Positions 1 through 8,177 of a stretch of 64,000 bases of DNA are shown in pieces. Source of the stretch: Streptomyces radiopugnans (lineage in GTDB: Bacteria; Actinomycetota; Actinomycetes; Streptomycetales; Streptomycetaceae). The notes beneath the pieces are model-generated. The model was not told the DNA's origin. It ran no database searches and was given only the letters and a program-made list of their open reading frames with translations. Every line of letters starts with the position of its first letter. Position 1 is the stretch's first letter. The position numbers and the translations under genes are program-made. The stretch covers positions 373,733-437,732 of the forward strand of contig NZ_FOET01000002.1 of assembly GCF_900110735.1 (NCBI RefSeq), written 5' to 3'.

Positions 1-234
1 GCGGGCGGCGCCCTGGACCGGGTCGCCGCGCCCGTACTGCTGATCGTCGGCGGCGAGGACCGCGAGGTGCTGCGGCTGAACGAGCAGGCGGCCTCGCGGC
101 TGTCGGCCCCGTGCACGGTGCACGTGGTGCCCGGCGCCACCCATCTGTTCGAGGAGCCCGGCACCCTCGACCAGGCCGCCGCCGCGGCCCGCGACTGGTT
201 CGTCCGCATGACCCGGGAGACGGTGCCCCGGTGA
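1..234 (+). CDS. Alpha/beta hydrolase (dienelactone hydrolase-like), C-terminal part only
   Basis: Only the last 77 residues are in the window; the start lies to the left. The visible part has the late alpha/beta-hydrolase layout: a strand ending in VLLIVGGED, where the acidic triad residue sits, then a strand and the loop VVPGATHLFEEPG, whose His would be the catalytic base. This spacing fits dienelactone-hydrolase-like proteins. A phosphoribosyltransferase gene follows 82 bp downstream; in actinobacteria and cyanobacteria this hydrolase type often sits beside, or is fused to, such a transferase, which supports the call. Substrate unknown. The nucleophile region is not visible, so an inactive member cannot be excluded. 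Confidence 0.75.
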   Translation, partial: AGGALDRVAAPVLLIVGGEDREVLRLNEQAASRLSAPCTVHVVPGATHLFEEPGTLDQAAAAARDWFVRMTRETVPR

Positions 235-316
235 CCCGTCCCGCCGCCGTACCGCTGCCGCACCGGCGTCCGGCCCCCGCGCGGCGGGACCGCAGGGAAG
301 CGAAGGGAGACAGATC

Positions 317-970
317 ATGCGCTTCCACGACCGCACGCAGGCGGGCCGGATGCTCGCCGAGCCGCTGCGGGACCTCCAGCGCGCCGGAGAGATCAGGGAC
401 CCGCTGGTCCTGGCGCTCCCCCGGGGCGGCGTCCCCGTGGGCGAGGAGGTCGCCCGCGCACTGCACGCGCCGCTGGACGTGCTGGTCGCCCGCAAGATCG
501 GCGCGCCGTTCAACCCCGAGTTCGGCATCGGGGCCGTCGCGGGCGAGGGCCCGCCGCTGCTCGACGAGCAGTCCCTGCGGATGCTCGGCCTGACGGCCGG
601 GGACCTGGCCGGGCAGGTCGAGCGGGAGCGGGCGGAGCTGCGCCGCCGCGAGGACCTCTACCGCGGCGGCCGTCCCGCCCCGAGGCTGCGGGGCCGTACG
701 GTGATCGTCGTCGACGACGGACTGGCCACCGGTGTCACCGCGCGCGCCGCGCTGCACGCCGCCCGCGTCCTGGAGCCGGAGTCCCTGGTCCTGGCCGTTC
801 CGGTCTCCTCCGTGCAGGCGGCCGCGGCGATGGAGGCGGTGGCCGACCGCCTGGTGTGCCTGGAGACCCCGCCGTCCTTCCAGGGGGTCGGGCAGTGGTA
901 CGAGGACTTCCACCAGGTGGGCGACGAGGAGGTGATCGCCGCCCTGAGGGCCTCGGCCGCCGCGCGGTGA
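317..970 (+). CDS. Phosphoribosyltransferase family protein
   Basis: 217-residue type I phosphoribosyltransferase fold. The PRPP-binding signature is at about residues 128-143 (TVIVVDDGLATGV: hydrophobic strand, two acidic residues, small residues before T/G). An early ALPRGGVPVG loop (33-42) matches the pyrophosphate loop, and ARKIGAPFNPEFGIGAV (58-74) is typical of the subgroup found next to dienelactone hydrolases. The ATG is preceded by GGGAGA at good spacing. No hood region for a particular base is recognisable, so the substrate is unknown; annotation as a purine salvage enzyme would be a guess. It probably forms a transcription unit with the hydrolase fragment upstream. It converges with hmp, with short tandem repeats between them. 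Confidence 0.85.
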   Translation: MRFHDRTQAGRMLAEPLRDLQRAGEIRDPLVLALPRGGVPVGEEVARALHAPLDVLVARKIGAPFNPEFGIGAVAGEGPPLLDEQSLRMLGLTAGDLAGQVERERAELRRREDLYRGGRPAPRLRGRTVIVVDDGLATGVTARAALHAARVLEPESLVLAVPVSSVQAAAAMEAVADRLVCLETPPSFQGVGQWYEDFHQVGDEEVIAALRASAAAR

Positions 971-1004
971 GGGGCGCGGCGGCCCGTGCCGGAGCAAGCC
1001 CGGC

Positions 1005-1049
1005 CGGCGTGCCCAGTCGGCGTGCCCAGTCGGCGTGTTCAGTCGGCGT
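1005..1049. repeat. 13-bp tandem repeat, three copies, between convergent genes
   Basis: The unit CGGCGTGCCCAGT occurs at 1005-1017 and 1018-1030, with a third copy differing at two positions (CGGCGTGTTCAGT) at 1031-1043. A partial fourth unit runs on. The array spans the end of hmp, so the hmp stop codon (1039-1041) lies inside the third copy and the last residues of Hmp may vary between strains through slippage. Confidence 0.85.
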
Positions 1050-2229
1050 CGAGGCCCAGGTCGGGGCCGAAGGACTCGTAGTGGATGCGGGAGGCGGGGA
1101 TTCCGCGCTCCAGCAGCCGGGTGCGCACCGAGCGCATGAACGGAACCGGCCCGCACAGGTAGGCGCGGGACCCCTCGGGGATCTCGACGTCCGACAGGTC
1201 CACCAGTCCGGTGCGCCCGGCCGGCCACTCGCCCTCGGGACGCTCGTACCAGACGTGGAGGGCGGCGTCGGGCAGCTTGGCGGTGAGCAGTTCCATCTGC
1301 TCGCGGAAGGCGTGGGAGGACTCGGCCCGGTCTCCGTGCACCACCGTCACCCGGCGCGGTGAGCCGGTGGCGGCCAGGTGGGCGAGCATGCTGACCATCG
1401 GGGTGCAGCCGATGCCCGCCGAGGCGAGCAGGACCGGGCCGTCGCCGTCGTCCAGCGCCACGTCACCGAAGGGGGCGCCGACGGTGAGCACGTCGCCCTC
1501 GCGGACGTTCTCGTGCAGCCAGTTGGAGACCTCGCCGGCCGGGTCGCCGCAGACGCGCTTGACCGATATCCAGCGGTCGTCGCCGCCGGGGGCGCAGGAG
1601 AGGCTGTACTGGCGGATCTGCCGTGCCCCGTCGGGCAGGGTGACCTGGACGGAGACGTACTGCCCCGGCCGGAAGGGCGGCACGGGGCCGCTGTCGGCCG
1701 GGCGGAGCATGAAGGTCGCCACCTCGGCGGTCTCCTCCAGGCGGCCGACCACCTTCCAGGGCCGCCACACGTCCCCGTCGCCGACGCCGCTCGCGGCGTA
1801 CAGCCGCGCCTCCATGGCGATCAGGGCCCCGGCCATCAGCCAGTACACCTCGTCCCACGCCTCGGCCACCTCGGGGGTGACCGCCTCTCCCAGGACCTCG
1901 GCGATGGCGTCGAACAGATGGCGGTGTACGACCGTGTACTGGTCGGCGGTGATGCCCAGGGAGGCGTGCTTGTGGGCGATACGGGCCAGCAGCGCGTCGG
2001 GGCGCCGGTCCGGGTGCTCCAGCAGCATGGTGGCGAAGACGGCGATGGAGCCCGCCAGCGCGCGGCTCTGGGTGCCGTTGGCCTGGTTGCCCCGGTTGAA
2101 CAGGTCGCGCAGCAGCTCGGGGTGGGCGGCGAACATCCTGCGGTAGAAGACCGGGGTGATGTCGCCGATGGCGGCACCGATGGCCGGCAGGGTGGCGCGT
2201 ACGACGGCGGTGGACTTCTCGGACAGCAT
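1039..2229 (-). CDS. hmp: Flavohaemoglobin, nitric oxide dioxygenase
   Basis: 396 residues, the usual flavohaemoglobin length. It converts NO plus O2 to nitrate using NAD(P)H. The globin domain (about 1-140) shows the distal B10 Tyr29 (VFYRRMF) and the proximal haem ligand in IAHKHASLGI, probably His88. The FAD domain has RQYS at 206-209 and the NAD domain AGIGCTPM at 271-278; the C terminus ends in the expected YESFGPD. I chose the ATG at 2229 because AAGGAG lies just upstream and the product then begins at the globin; the frame stays open 31 codons further up, but that extension runs through the operator. The 23-bp operator at 2242-2264 and the adjacent nsrR gene point to NO-responsive repression. 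Confidence 0.95.
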   Translation of the reverse strand: MLSEKSTAVVRATLPAIGAAIGDITPVFYRRMFAAHPELLRDLFNRGNQANGTQSRALAGSIAVFATMLLEHPDRRPDALLARIAHKHASLGITADQYTVVHRHLFDAIAEVLGEAVTPEVAEAWDEVYWLMAGALIAMEARLYAASGVGDGDVWRPWKVVGRLEETAEVATFMLRPADSGPVPPFRPGQYVSVQVTLPDGARQIRQYSLSCAPGGDDRWISVKRVCGDPAGEVSNWLHENVREGDVLTVGAPFGDVALDDGDGPVLLASAGIGCTPMVSMLAHLAATGSPRRVTVVHGDRAESSHAFREQMELLTAKLPDAALHVWYERPEGEWPAGRTGLVDLSDVEIPEGSRAYLCGPVPFMRSVRTRLLERGIPASRIHYESFGPDLGLDAD

Positions 2230-2241
2230 CACTGTCTCCTT

Positions 2242-2264
2242 AATTCGCACTACAGATGCGAGTT
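2242..2264. promoter_or_regulatory. Candidate NsrR operator upstream of hmp
   Basis: A 23-bp imperfect inverted repeat, read on the coding (minus) strand as AACTCGCAT, 5 bp, GTGCGAATT; seven of nine positions pair. It lies 13 bp upstream of the hmp start codon. A repeat of the same design and length lies upstream of nsrR (16/23 identical). NsrR proteins are known to repress hmp through inverted repeats of this type. Binding here is inferred. Confidence 0.7.
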
Positions 2265-2379
2265 TTGAGGCGCACGGAACCACTCCACGGCACCTCGGTC
2301 GGTTCGCGGTCCGGCCGGGCAAGGGCCGGGGCCGGGGCCGGGCAGGGCGGGGGTCCCCGAGGGGACCGGAGCCGGACGG

Positions 2380-2832
2380 CTACGAGGGGGACGGCGGCCC
2401 GGTGAGCAGGCGGAGCACCACGGGCCCCGCGGGCCCGCCCACCAGATCCCGCACCGTCAGCGGGTCGAGCGCCGCGTAGAACGCCTCCTGGGCCTCGTAC
2501 AGCGCGGACCGCAGGCGGCACGCGCCGCGCAGCGGGCACGGCGCGGACGGATCCTCGCAGCCCACCACGTCACCGGCGCCCTCCAGCCGCCGGACGAGCC
2601 AGCCGACGGAGGCCTCCCGGCCGCGGGGGGTCAGCTCCAGCCCGCCGCCCCTGCCCCGCCGGGCCTCCAGCACGCCCATGTGCTGGAGGCGGCTCACCAC
2701 CTTGGACACGTGCGTGTACGGCGCGGCCACCGACTCGGCGACCTCCCGGGAGGTGGGGACCTCGCCCTCGTCCATCACCGCCAGGCGCATCACCACGCGC
2801 AGCGCCAGATCGGTGAACTTCGTCAGCCGCAT
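2380..2832 (-). CDS. nsrR: Rrf2-family NO-sensing repressor NsrR
   Basis: 150-residue Rrf2 protein with an N-terminal winged helix-turn-helix (about 1-70; recognition region TSREVAESVAAPYTHVSKVV). It has three cysteines, Cys92, Cys99 and Cys105 (GCEDPSAPCPLRGAC), the spacing expected for the [4Fe-4S] cluster of streptomycete NsrR. The cluster senses NO, and nitrosylation abolishes DNA binding. The gene sits just upstream of hmp on the same strand. Its own operator-like repeat (2847-2869) lies 15 bp before the start, so autoregulation is likely. IscR and RsrR use related cysteine patterns, but the hmp neighbour makes NsrR the best call. Confidence 0.92.
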   Translation of the reverse strand: MRLTKFTDLALRVVMRLAVMDEGEVPTSREVAESVAAPYTHVSKVVSRLQHMGVLEARRGRGGGLELTPRGREASVGWLVRRLEGAGDVVGCEDPSAPCPLRGACRLRSALYEAQEAFYAALDPLTVRDLVGGPAGPVVLRLLTGPPSPS

Positions 2833-2844
2833 GCCACGACGGTA

Positions 2845-4071
2845 TCAATACGCATTTCCGATGCCGATTTGGGGGTCCTGTGAAGGTCCGGTACGGGGAG
2901 CGCCCCGGGAGACCCGGAGCCGTACGGGCGCCGGCACGTCCCAGGGCCGCGGCGGAGGCCCGCCGCGGCCCGGTGTGACCGACCCCAGCACACGGGCGTG
3001 GCGCGCACCGGTGCAGGCCGGGACCGTGCCGGGCAGACCGAGGGCGGTGAGGAAGCCCAGCAGCGCGAAGGCGTACGCCTCCTTGGCGCCGGAGGGCAGG
3101 CCGAGTTCGTCGGAGACGCGCACCGGGACCCCGTCCAGGGCCAGGGCGAGCCGGGCCAGCAGCACGGGGTTGCGGGTGCCGCCGCCCGAGGCGATCACCT
3201 CGGTGCCGCCGGCCGCCCGTACGGCGTCGGCGACGGTGCGGGCCGTCAGCTCGGTGAGGGTGGCCAGCACGTCCTCGGCCGGCAGGTGCCCGAAGCCGGC
3301 CAGGGCGGTGCGCAGATAGGCGGCGTTGAACAGTTCCCGGCCGGTGGTCTTCGGCGCGGGCCGGGCGTAGTACGGCTCGGCCAGCAGCCTGTCCAGCAGC
3401 GGTCGGCAGACGGTGCCCGCGGCGGCCAGTGCCCCGTCCGCGTCGTGGTCGGCGCGGCCCCCGGTCAGCTCCCGCACGGCGGTGTCGAGCAGCACGTTGG
3501 CGGGCCCGGTGTCGTACGCCAGCGGGCCGTGCGCCCCGTGTGCCACCGTGATGTTGGCGATGCCGCCCAGGTTGAGGGCGACGGGCGCCCCCGGCCGGCC
3601 GCGCAGCCACAGCACGTCCAGGGCGCTCACCAGCGGCGCCCCCTGCCCGCCCGCGGCCACGTCGCGCGGGCGCAGGTCGGAGACGACCGTGCGGCCGGTG
3701 CGTTCGGTGATCCAGGCGGGCTGGCCGAGCTGGAGGGTGCCGCGCACCCGGCCGTCCTCCGTCCAGTGGTAGCAGGTCTGCCCGTGCGAGACGACCAACT
3801 CCGCTTCCCCTGCGCACAGTTCGCGGTCGGCGCGGTCGGCCGCCGCCGCGAGGGCCTGCCCGAGGAGGGTGTCGAGCCGGCAGACCGCCGCCATGGTGGT
3901 GGACGACGGCGGGAGCGCCGCGAGCAGTTCGCGGCGCAGCCCGCCGGGGAAGGCGCACTCGATGTCGCCCAGCGGGGTCAGGACAACGGTGTCGCCCTCG
4001 ATCCCCAGATCGGCGGCCGCCGCGTCGATCGCGTCGCAGGACGTGCCCGACATCAACCCGATCACCCTCAT
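2845..4071 (-). CDS. anmK: Anhydro-N-acetylmuramic acid kinase
   Basis: 408 residues, slightly longer than the usual 370-390. AnmK phosphorylates and opens 1,6-anhydro-MurNAc to MurNAc-6-phosphate in peptidoglycan recycling. The N terminus MRVIGLMSGTSCDAID is the family's phosphate-binding signature. Further conserved blocks are VVSHGQTCYHW, DLRPRDVAAGGQGAPLV and LNLGGIANIT (nucleotide side), and ASGGGTRNP near the C terminus. The last ~45 residues are Pro/Arg/Gly-rich, unlike the family core, and run into the nsrR promoter: the stop codon (2845-2847) touches the nsrR operator. The MFS permease gene upstream on the same strand (114 bp gap) may be co-transcribed and could import a recycled cell-wall compound. 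Confidence 0.93.
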   Translation of the reverse strand: MRVIGLMSGTSCDAIDAAAADLGIEGDTVVLTPLGDIECAFPGGLRRELLAALPPSSTTMAAVCRLDTLLGQALAAAADRADRELCAGEAELVVSHGQTCYHWTEDGRVRGTLQLGQPAWITERTGRTVVSDLRPRDVAAGGQGAPLVSALDVLWLRGRPGAPVALNLGGIANITVAHGAHGPLAYDTGPANVLLDTAVRELTGGRADHDADGALAAAGTVCRPLLDRLLAEPYYARPAPKTTGRELFNAAYLRTALAGFGHLPAEDVLATLTELTARTVADAVRAAGGTEVIASGGGTRNPVLLARLALALDGVPVRVSDELGLPSGAKEAYAFALLGFLTALGLPGTVPACTGARHARVLGSVTPGRGGPPPRPWDVPAPVRLRVSRGAPRTGPSQDPQIGIGNAY

Positions 4072-4185
4072 GCCCGTGCCCTCCTCCTCGCCCTCCGCGG
4101 CGTCCGCTCCGCTCGTTCGGCCCGTGCCGCCCGTTCCATCCGTTCCGCCCGTTCCGCCCGTGCCATCCTTTCCGCCTGTGCCCGG

Positions 4186-5565
4186 TCAGTCCCGCAGCGC
4201 GCGCCGGTGGTCGTCGCCGCGCAGCGTGAGCAGCGCCGGCAGGCCCACCGCGCAGACGGCCACCACGTACAGCGCGGGGACGTCGGCGTCGCCGGTGCGC
4301 TTGATCAGCTCGGTGATGATGAGCCCGGCCGAACCGGAGAACACCGCGTTGGACAGCGAGTACGCCAGCCCCAGGCCGGTGTAGCGGACGGTGGTGGGGA
4401 ACATCTCGGCGAGCATCGCCGGGCCGGGCCCGGCCAGCAGCCCCACCGCCGCGCCGGCCGCGAAGACCGCCGCCGCCCTGGCCGCGGAGGAGGCGTCCGG
4501 GTCCTGGAGGAGGTTGAGCAGGGGGAAGGCGAGGACGATCAGCGCGACCGTCCCGGCCACCATCACCGCCCGCCGTCCGATCCGGTCGCTGAGCGCCCCG
4601 GCGGGAAGGATGGCCAGCGCGAAGCCCGCGTTGGCCACGACCGTGGCCAGCAGCGCCTGCTGGAAGGAGGCCCCCAGGGTGCTCTGGAGGTAGGAGGGCA
4701 TCACGACGAGGAAGGTGTACCCGGCCGCGGACCAGCCCATCAGGCGGCCGATCCCCAGTCCGACGGCCCGCCAGGTCGCGGCGGCGGACGGCCTGCGTGC
4801 CGCGGCGGGCGCAAGGTCCGCTCCCGCGCCGCGCGCGTGCCCGGCGGAAGCGCCGGAGGAGCGCCGGAAGGAGGGCGTCTCCTCCAGCCTCAGCCGCAGC
4901 CACAGTGCGGCCAGCCCCAGCGGCACCGCCAGCAGGAACGGCAGCCGCCAGCCCCACCGCTGGAGGTCCCCCTCGCCGAGCACCGTGGCCAGCAGGGCGG
5001 CCAGGCCGGCGCCGGCGAGCAGGCCGAGCGCCACCGTGAACGACTGCCAGGCCCCGTACAGGCCGCGCCGGCCGGGCGGCGCGAACTCCGTCATCACCGA
5101 CACCGCGCCGCCGAACTCCCCGCCCGCCGAAAGTCCTTGGAGGACGCGGACGAGGGTGAGCAGCCACGGCGCGGCGGCGCCCACGGTGGCGTACGTCGGC
5201 AGCAGGCCGATGGCCGCCGTCGCGGCGGTCATCAGCAGGACCACCAGGATCAGGGTGGGGCGGCGGCCGATCCGGTCGCCGATCCGGCCGAACAGGGCCG
5301 CGCCCACCGGGCGGAAGAAGAAGGCCAGCGCGAAGGAGGCGTAGGTCTTCACCAGGGCCTCGATGTCGCTCCCGCCCTCGGGGGTGAAGAACTGCGCGGC
5401 GATGATCGTCGCGAAGTAGCCGTAGACCCCGAACTCGTACCACTCGATGAAGTTGCCGACCGATCCCGCCACCAGGGCGCGCCGTGAAGCGGGCGGCGCG
5501 CCCTTCCCGTCCCCGCCCTCTCCGCTTCCGGTGCCTGCGTCCCCGGCCTCCGCGGTCGTCGTCAT
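4186..5565 (-). CDS. MFS transporter, metabolite:H+ symporter (MHS) type
   Basis: 459 residues with about 12 membrane segments. The start GSVGNFIEWYEFGVYGYFA is the hallmark of the MHS branch (ProP, KgtP, ShiA relatives), followed by GRIGDRIGRRPTL, the loop 2-3 MFS motif, and a second copy (GALSDRIGRRAVM) in the C-terminal half. MHS proteins carry small metabolites such as osmolytes, citrate or alpha-ketoglutarate with protons; the substrate here cannot be read. The start has GGGAGG upstream. Same strand as anmK, 114 bp upstream; the gap carries short degenerate repeats of GTTCCGCCC. A role in uptake of cell-wall sugars is only suggested by that neighbour. Confidence 0.88.
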   Translation of the reverse strand: MTTTAEAGDAGTGSGEGGDGKGAPPASRRALVAGSVGNFIEWYEFGVYGYFATIIAAQFFTPEGGSDIEALVKTYASFALAFFFRPVGAALFGRIGDRIGRRPTLILVVLLMTAATAAIGLLPTYATVGAAAPWLLTLVRVLQGLSAGGEFGGAVSVMTEFAPPGRRGLYGAWQSFTVALGLLAGAGLAALLATVLGEGDLQRWGWRLPFLLAVPLGLAALWLRLRLEETPSFRRSSGASAGHARGAGADLAPAAARRPSAAATWRAVGLGIGRLMGWSAAGYTFLVVMPSYLQSTLGASFQQALLATVVANAGFALAILPAGALSDRIGRRAVMVAGTVALIVLAFPLLNLLQDPDASSAARAAAVFAAGAAVGLLAGPGPAMLAEMFPTTVRYTGLGLAYSLSNAVFSGSAGLIITELIKRTGDADVPALYVVAVCAVGLPALLTLRGDDHRRALRD

Positions 5566-5851
5566 CGTCCCGCCCTCCCGGTCCGTCGGTGCGCGCCCTG
5601 CCGGGCCCCGCCGTGGGTGTCACGGCCAGTCATGCCCCGTCGTCGGGGAGAAGATGTCCGGAAACCGGACCTTGTTGTCGCGGGCACGTCACGCCGTCCG
5701 TGCCGTGACGCCCCGGAGCGTCGGCCGGGCGGGTGGTTGCGGTGCGCCGGTCGGAGCCCGGCCGCCGCGTCACGAGGGGAGCCACCGGGCGCCCACCGCC
5801 ATCCTTGCGGCTGACCCACCCAGCGGACGACCGGCGGAAGGGACACATGTC

Positions 5852-6088
5852 ATGAGCGTGTGCGAGGTGTGCGGCAACGACTACGAGATGGCGTTCGAGG
5901 TGCACGCGGCGGGCGCCGTCCACGTCTTCGACAGCCTGGAGTGCGCGGCGCACCGGATGGCGCCCATCTGCGAGAACTGCCAGTGCCGCATCCTGGGCCA
6001 CGGCTCGCAGTCGGCGGACGGGCGGTTCTTCTGCTCCGCCCACTGCGCGCGGACGCAGGGGCACGTGGCGCTGGTCGACCACGGCTGA
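5852..6088 (+). CDS. Small cysteine-rich, probably zinc-binding protein
   Basis: 78 residues with four Cys pairs or clusters: CEVCGNDY at the start, then ECAAHRMAPICENCQCRILGH, and FFCSAHC near the end, plus several His. This is the layout of treble-clef or zinc-ribbon mini-proteins sometimes labelled prokaryotic metallothionein in actinobacteria. It probably binds one or two metal ions; no partner is evident. The ATG at 5852 has GGAAGGG about ten bases upstream. Upstream in-frame starts would add low-complexity sequence. It stands alone between the divergent MFS gene and the GH4 gene. The intergenic stretch before it (5566-5851) holds a small hairpin, GTCCGG-AAA-CCGGAC at 5656-5670. Confidence 0.75.
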   Translation: MSVCEVCGNDYEMAFEVHAAGAVHVFDSLECAAHRMAPICENCQCRILGHGSQSADGRFFCSAHCARTQGHVALVDHG

Positions 6089-6212
6089 GCGGCCGGACGA
6101 CGGCCCCGTACCCCGGCGCGTGGCCGGTGTGAGACCGTGGCCGCGTGAGACATGACGTCGTGACGACCGTGCCGCGAACCGCGTCGGGAGCGGCTGCCGG
6201 AGGTGGCCGGGC

Positions 6213-7559
6213 ATGAGGCTCACCGTGCTGGGCGGCGGCGGGTTCCGGGTGCCCCTGGTGCACCGGGCGCTGCTGGAGGACTCCGGGGACCGGGCCGGCC
6301 GCGTCACCGAACTCGTCCTGTACGACACCGACCGCACCCGGCTGGACGCGATCGGCGCGGTCCTCTCCCACCAGCGCGGGCGGCACACCGGCCCGGCCCC
6401 CGCGCTGCGCGCCACCACCGATCTCGACGACGCGCTGCGCGGCGCCGACTTCGTCTTCTCCGCCATCCGGGTCGGGGGCCTGGCCGGCCGGGTGCGCGAC
6501 GAGCGGATCCCGCTCGCCGAGGGGGTGCTGGGGCAGGAGACGGTGGGCGCGGGAGGCGTGCTGTACGGCCTGCGCACCCTGCCGGTGGCCGTGCGCGTCG
6601 CCGAGCGGATCGCCGAGGTCGCCCCCGGTGCGTGGACCATCAACTTCACCAACCCGGCGGGGATGGTGACCGAGGCGATGGCCGCCGTCCTGCGCGAGCG
6701 CGGCCTGGGCGAACGCGTCATCGGCATCTGCGACTCGCCCGTCGGGCTGTGCCGCCGCGCCGCGCGCGCCCTGGGCGCCGACCCGGACCGCGCCGGCTAC
6801 GACTACGTGGGCCTGAACCACCTGGGCTGGCTGCGCCGCCTCACGGTGGACGGCCGCGACCGGCTGCCCGAGCTGCTGGCCGACCCGGCCGCGCTCGCCT
6901 CCTTCGAGGAGGGCAGGCTGTTCGGCGCCGACTGGCTGCGGACCCTCGGCGCGCTGCCCAACGAGTACCTGCACTACTACTACTTCAACCGCGAGGCGGT
7001 CGCCGCCGTCCGCGGGGCCGGGGCCACGCGCGGCGAGTTCCTCCACGGCCAGCAGTCCCGCTTCTACGAGCGGGCGCGGCCGGACGACCCCGCGCAGGCG
7101 TACGACGAGTGGGAGCGCACCCGCCGCGAGCGCGAGGAGACCTATCTGGCCGAGAGCCGCGAGGCCTCCGGCGGCTGGGAGCGCGACAGCTGCGATCTGG
7201 AGGGCGGGGGCTACGACCGGGTGGCGCTGGCCCTGATGCGGGCGATCGCCCGGGACGAGCGCACCACGCTGATCCTGAACGTCCCCGGCCGCGGCGCCGT
7301 CCCCGGGCTGGACGGCGACGCGGTGGTCGAGGTGCCGTGCCTGGTCGACGCCTCCGGTGCGCACCCGCTGGCGGCCGGCACCGTGGCGGCCGACCAGCTC
7401 GGGCTGATGCTCACGCTCAAGGCCGTGGAGCGGGCAGCGATCGAGGCGGCGCTCACCGGTTCGCGCGAGGCGGCGCTGCGGGCGCTGGCGCTGCATCCGC
7501 TGGTGGACTCGGTGGGGGTCGCCGGGCGGATCCTGGACGCGGCGGGCGGGTTCGGCTGA
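6213..7559 (+). CDS. GH4 family glycosidase, 6-phospho-beta-glucosidase type
   Basis: 448 residues, the normal GH4 length. GH4 enzymes use NAD+ and Mn2+ and cleave by oxidation-elimination. Visible are the Rossmann start LTVLGGGGFRVP (3-14), QETVGAGG (108-115), INFTNPAG (143-150), Cys173 in GICDSP (a metal ligand) and Asn202-His203 in VGLNHLGW (metal/catalytic). The combination of FTNPAG and CDSP fits 6-phospho-beta-glucosidases better than alpha-galactosidases. No PTS component is nearby, so the natural substrate is uncertain; some actinobacterial GH4 enzymes may act on unphosphorylated or differently phosphorylated glycosides. The gene begins 125 bp after the zinc protein, with GGAGG before the ATG. 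Confidence 0.9.
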   Translation: MRLTVLGGGGFRVPLVHRALLEDSGDRAGRVTELVLYDTDRTRLDAIGAVLSHQRGRHTGPAPALRATTDLDDALRGADFVFSAIRVGGLAGRVRDERIPLAEGVLGQETVGAGGVLYGLRTLPVAVRVAERIAEVAPGAWTINFTNPAGMVTEAMAAVLRERGLGERVIGICDSPVGLCRRAARALGADPDRAGYDYVGLNHLGWLRRLTVDGRDRLPELLADPAALASFEEGRLFGADWLRTLGALPNEYLHYYYFNREAVAAVRGAGATRGEFLHGQQSRFYERARPDDPAQAYDEWERTRREREETYLAESREASGGWERDSCDLEGGGYDRVALALMRAIARDERTTLILNVPGRGAVPGLDGDAVVEVPCLVDASGAHPLAAGTVAADQLGLMLTLKAVERAAIEAALTGSREAALRALALHPLVDSVGVAGRILDAAGGFG

Positions 7560-7660
7560 CCGTGCCGGAGGCGGGCCGGCCGGGGGACGCGGGGATGCCC
7601 GGCCCGGATGGGGGTACGCAGTGCCGGGTCCGATGTCGTACGACCCGAAAGCGAGATCCG

Positions 7661-8071
7661 GTGAGTGAGTACGAGCGTTCCCGCACCATGCCCGCCCTGC
7701 CCGAACTGGTCTTCGACCAGGTCAGCGATCTGGAGCGGCTGGACCGCTGGCTTCCGTCGGACCTCCACGCCCATGTGGAGGACCCCCCGGCCGTGACCGT
7801 GCACGAGGACCGCACCGGGCACGACATCCGGGCCCTGTTCCGCACCCGGCCAGACCAGTTCCGGGCGGAGTGGGGTACGCGCGACGAGGGCGCGTACGCC
7901 GGCTGGCTCCAGGTGGCGGGCATCGGCAGCGGCGCCAGCGAGGTGACCGTGCACCTGTCCTTCTTCGACGAGAGCCACGCGCCCTCGCGCGAGGAGGTCG
8001 ACACCTCCCTCGACCGGAGCCTGGACAGGCTGGAGGAGGAGGTGCGGATGCGCACCGAGGACGCGGGCTGA
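7661..8071 (+). CDS. SRPBCC-like small protein
   Basis: 136 residues from GTG (VSEYERSRTMPALPELVFDQV). The pattern of an N-terminal strand, the PALPELVFDQVSDLERLDRWLP segment, alternating strands and a long C-terminal helix (SREEVDTSLDRSLDRLEEEVRM) is that of the START/SRPBCC (polyketide cyclase/dehydrase, CoxG-like) fold, which binds hydrophobic ligands in a central cavity. No catalytic residues can be assigned. The GTG is chosen because the fold begins right after it; the ribosome-binding site is weak (GAAAGCGAG). It stands 101 bp after the GH4 gene and may be a separate unit. Confidence 0.7.
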   Translation: MSEYERSRTMPALPELVFDQVSDLERLDRWLPSDLHAHVEDPPAVTVHEDRTGHDIRALFRTRPDQFRAEWGTRDEGAYAGWLQVAGIGSGASEVTVHLSFFDESHAPSREEVDTSLDRSLDRLEEEVRMRTEDAG

Positions 8072-8177
8072 GACGGAGGGCCCTGTGCGGAGGCCCGCGC
8101 GAAGCCGGGCGGGGCGCCTTCGAGGCGTCACGCGTTCGGAGGCGCCTCCCGCCGGAGCGCACGGGTAGATCTTCCCC

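Noticed and set aside
2570..5623. A 1017-codon open frame on the minus strand
   Set aside because: It is Arg/Gly/Pro-rich shadow coding across nsrR, anmK and the MFS gene, which have clear families in another frame.
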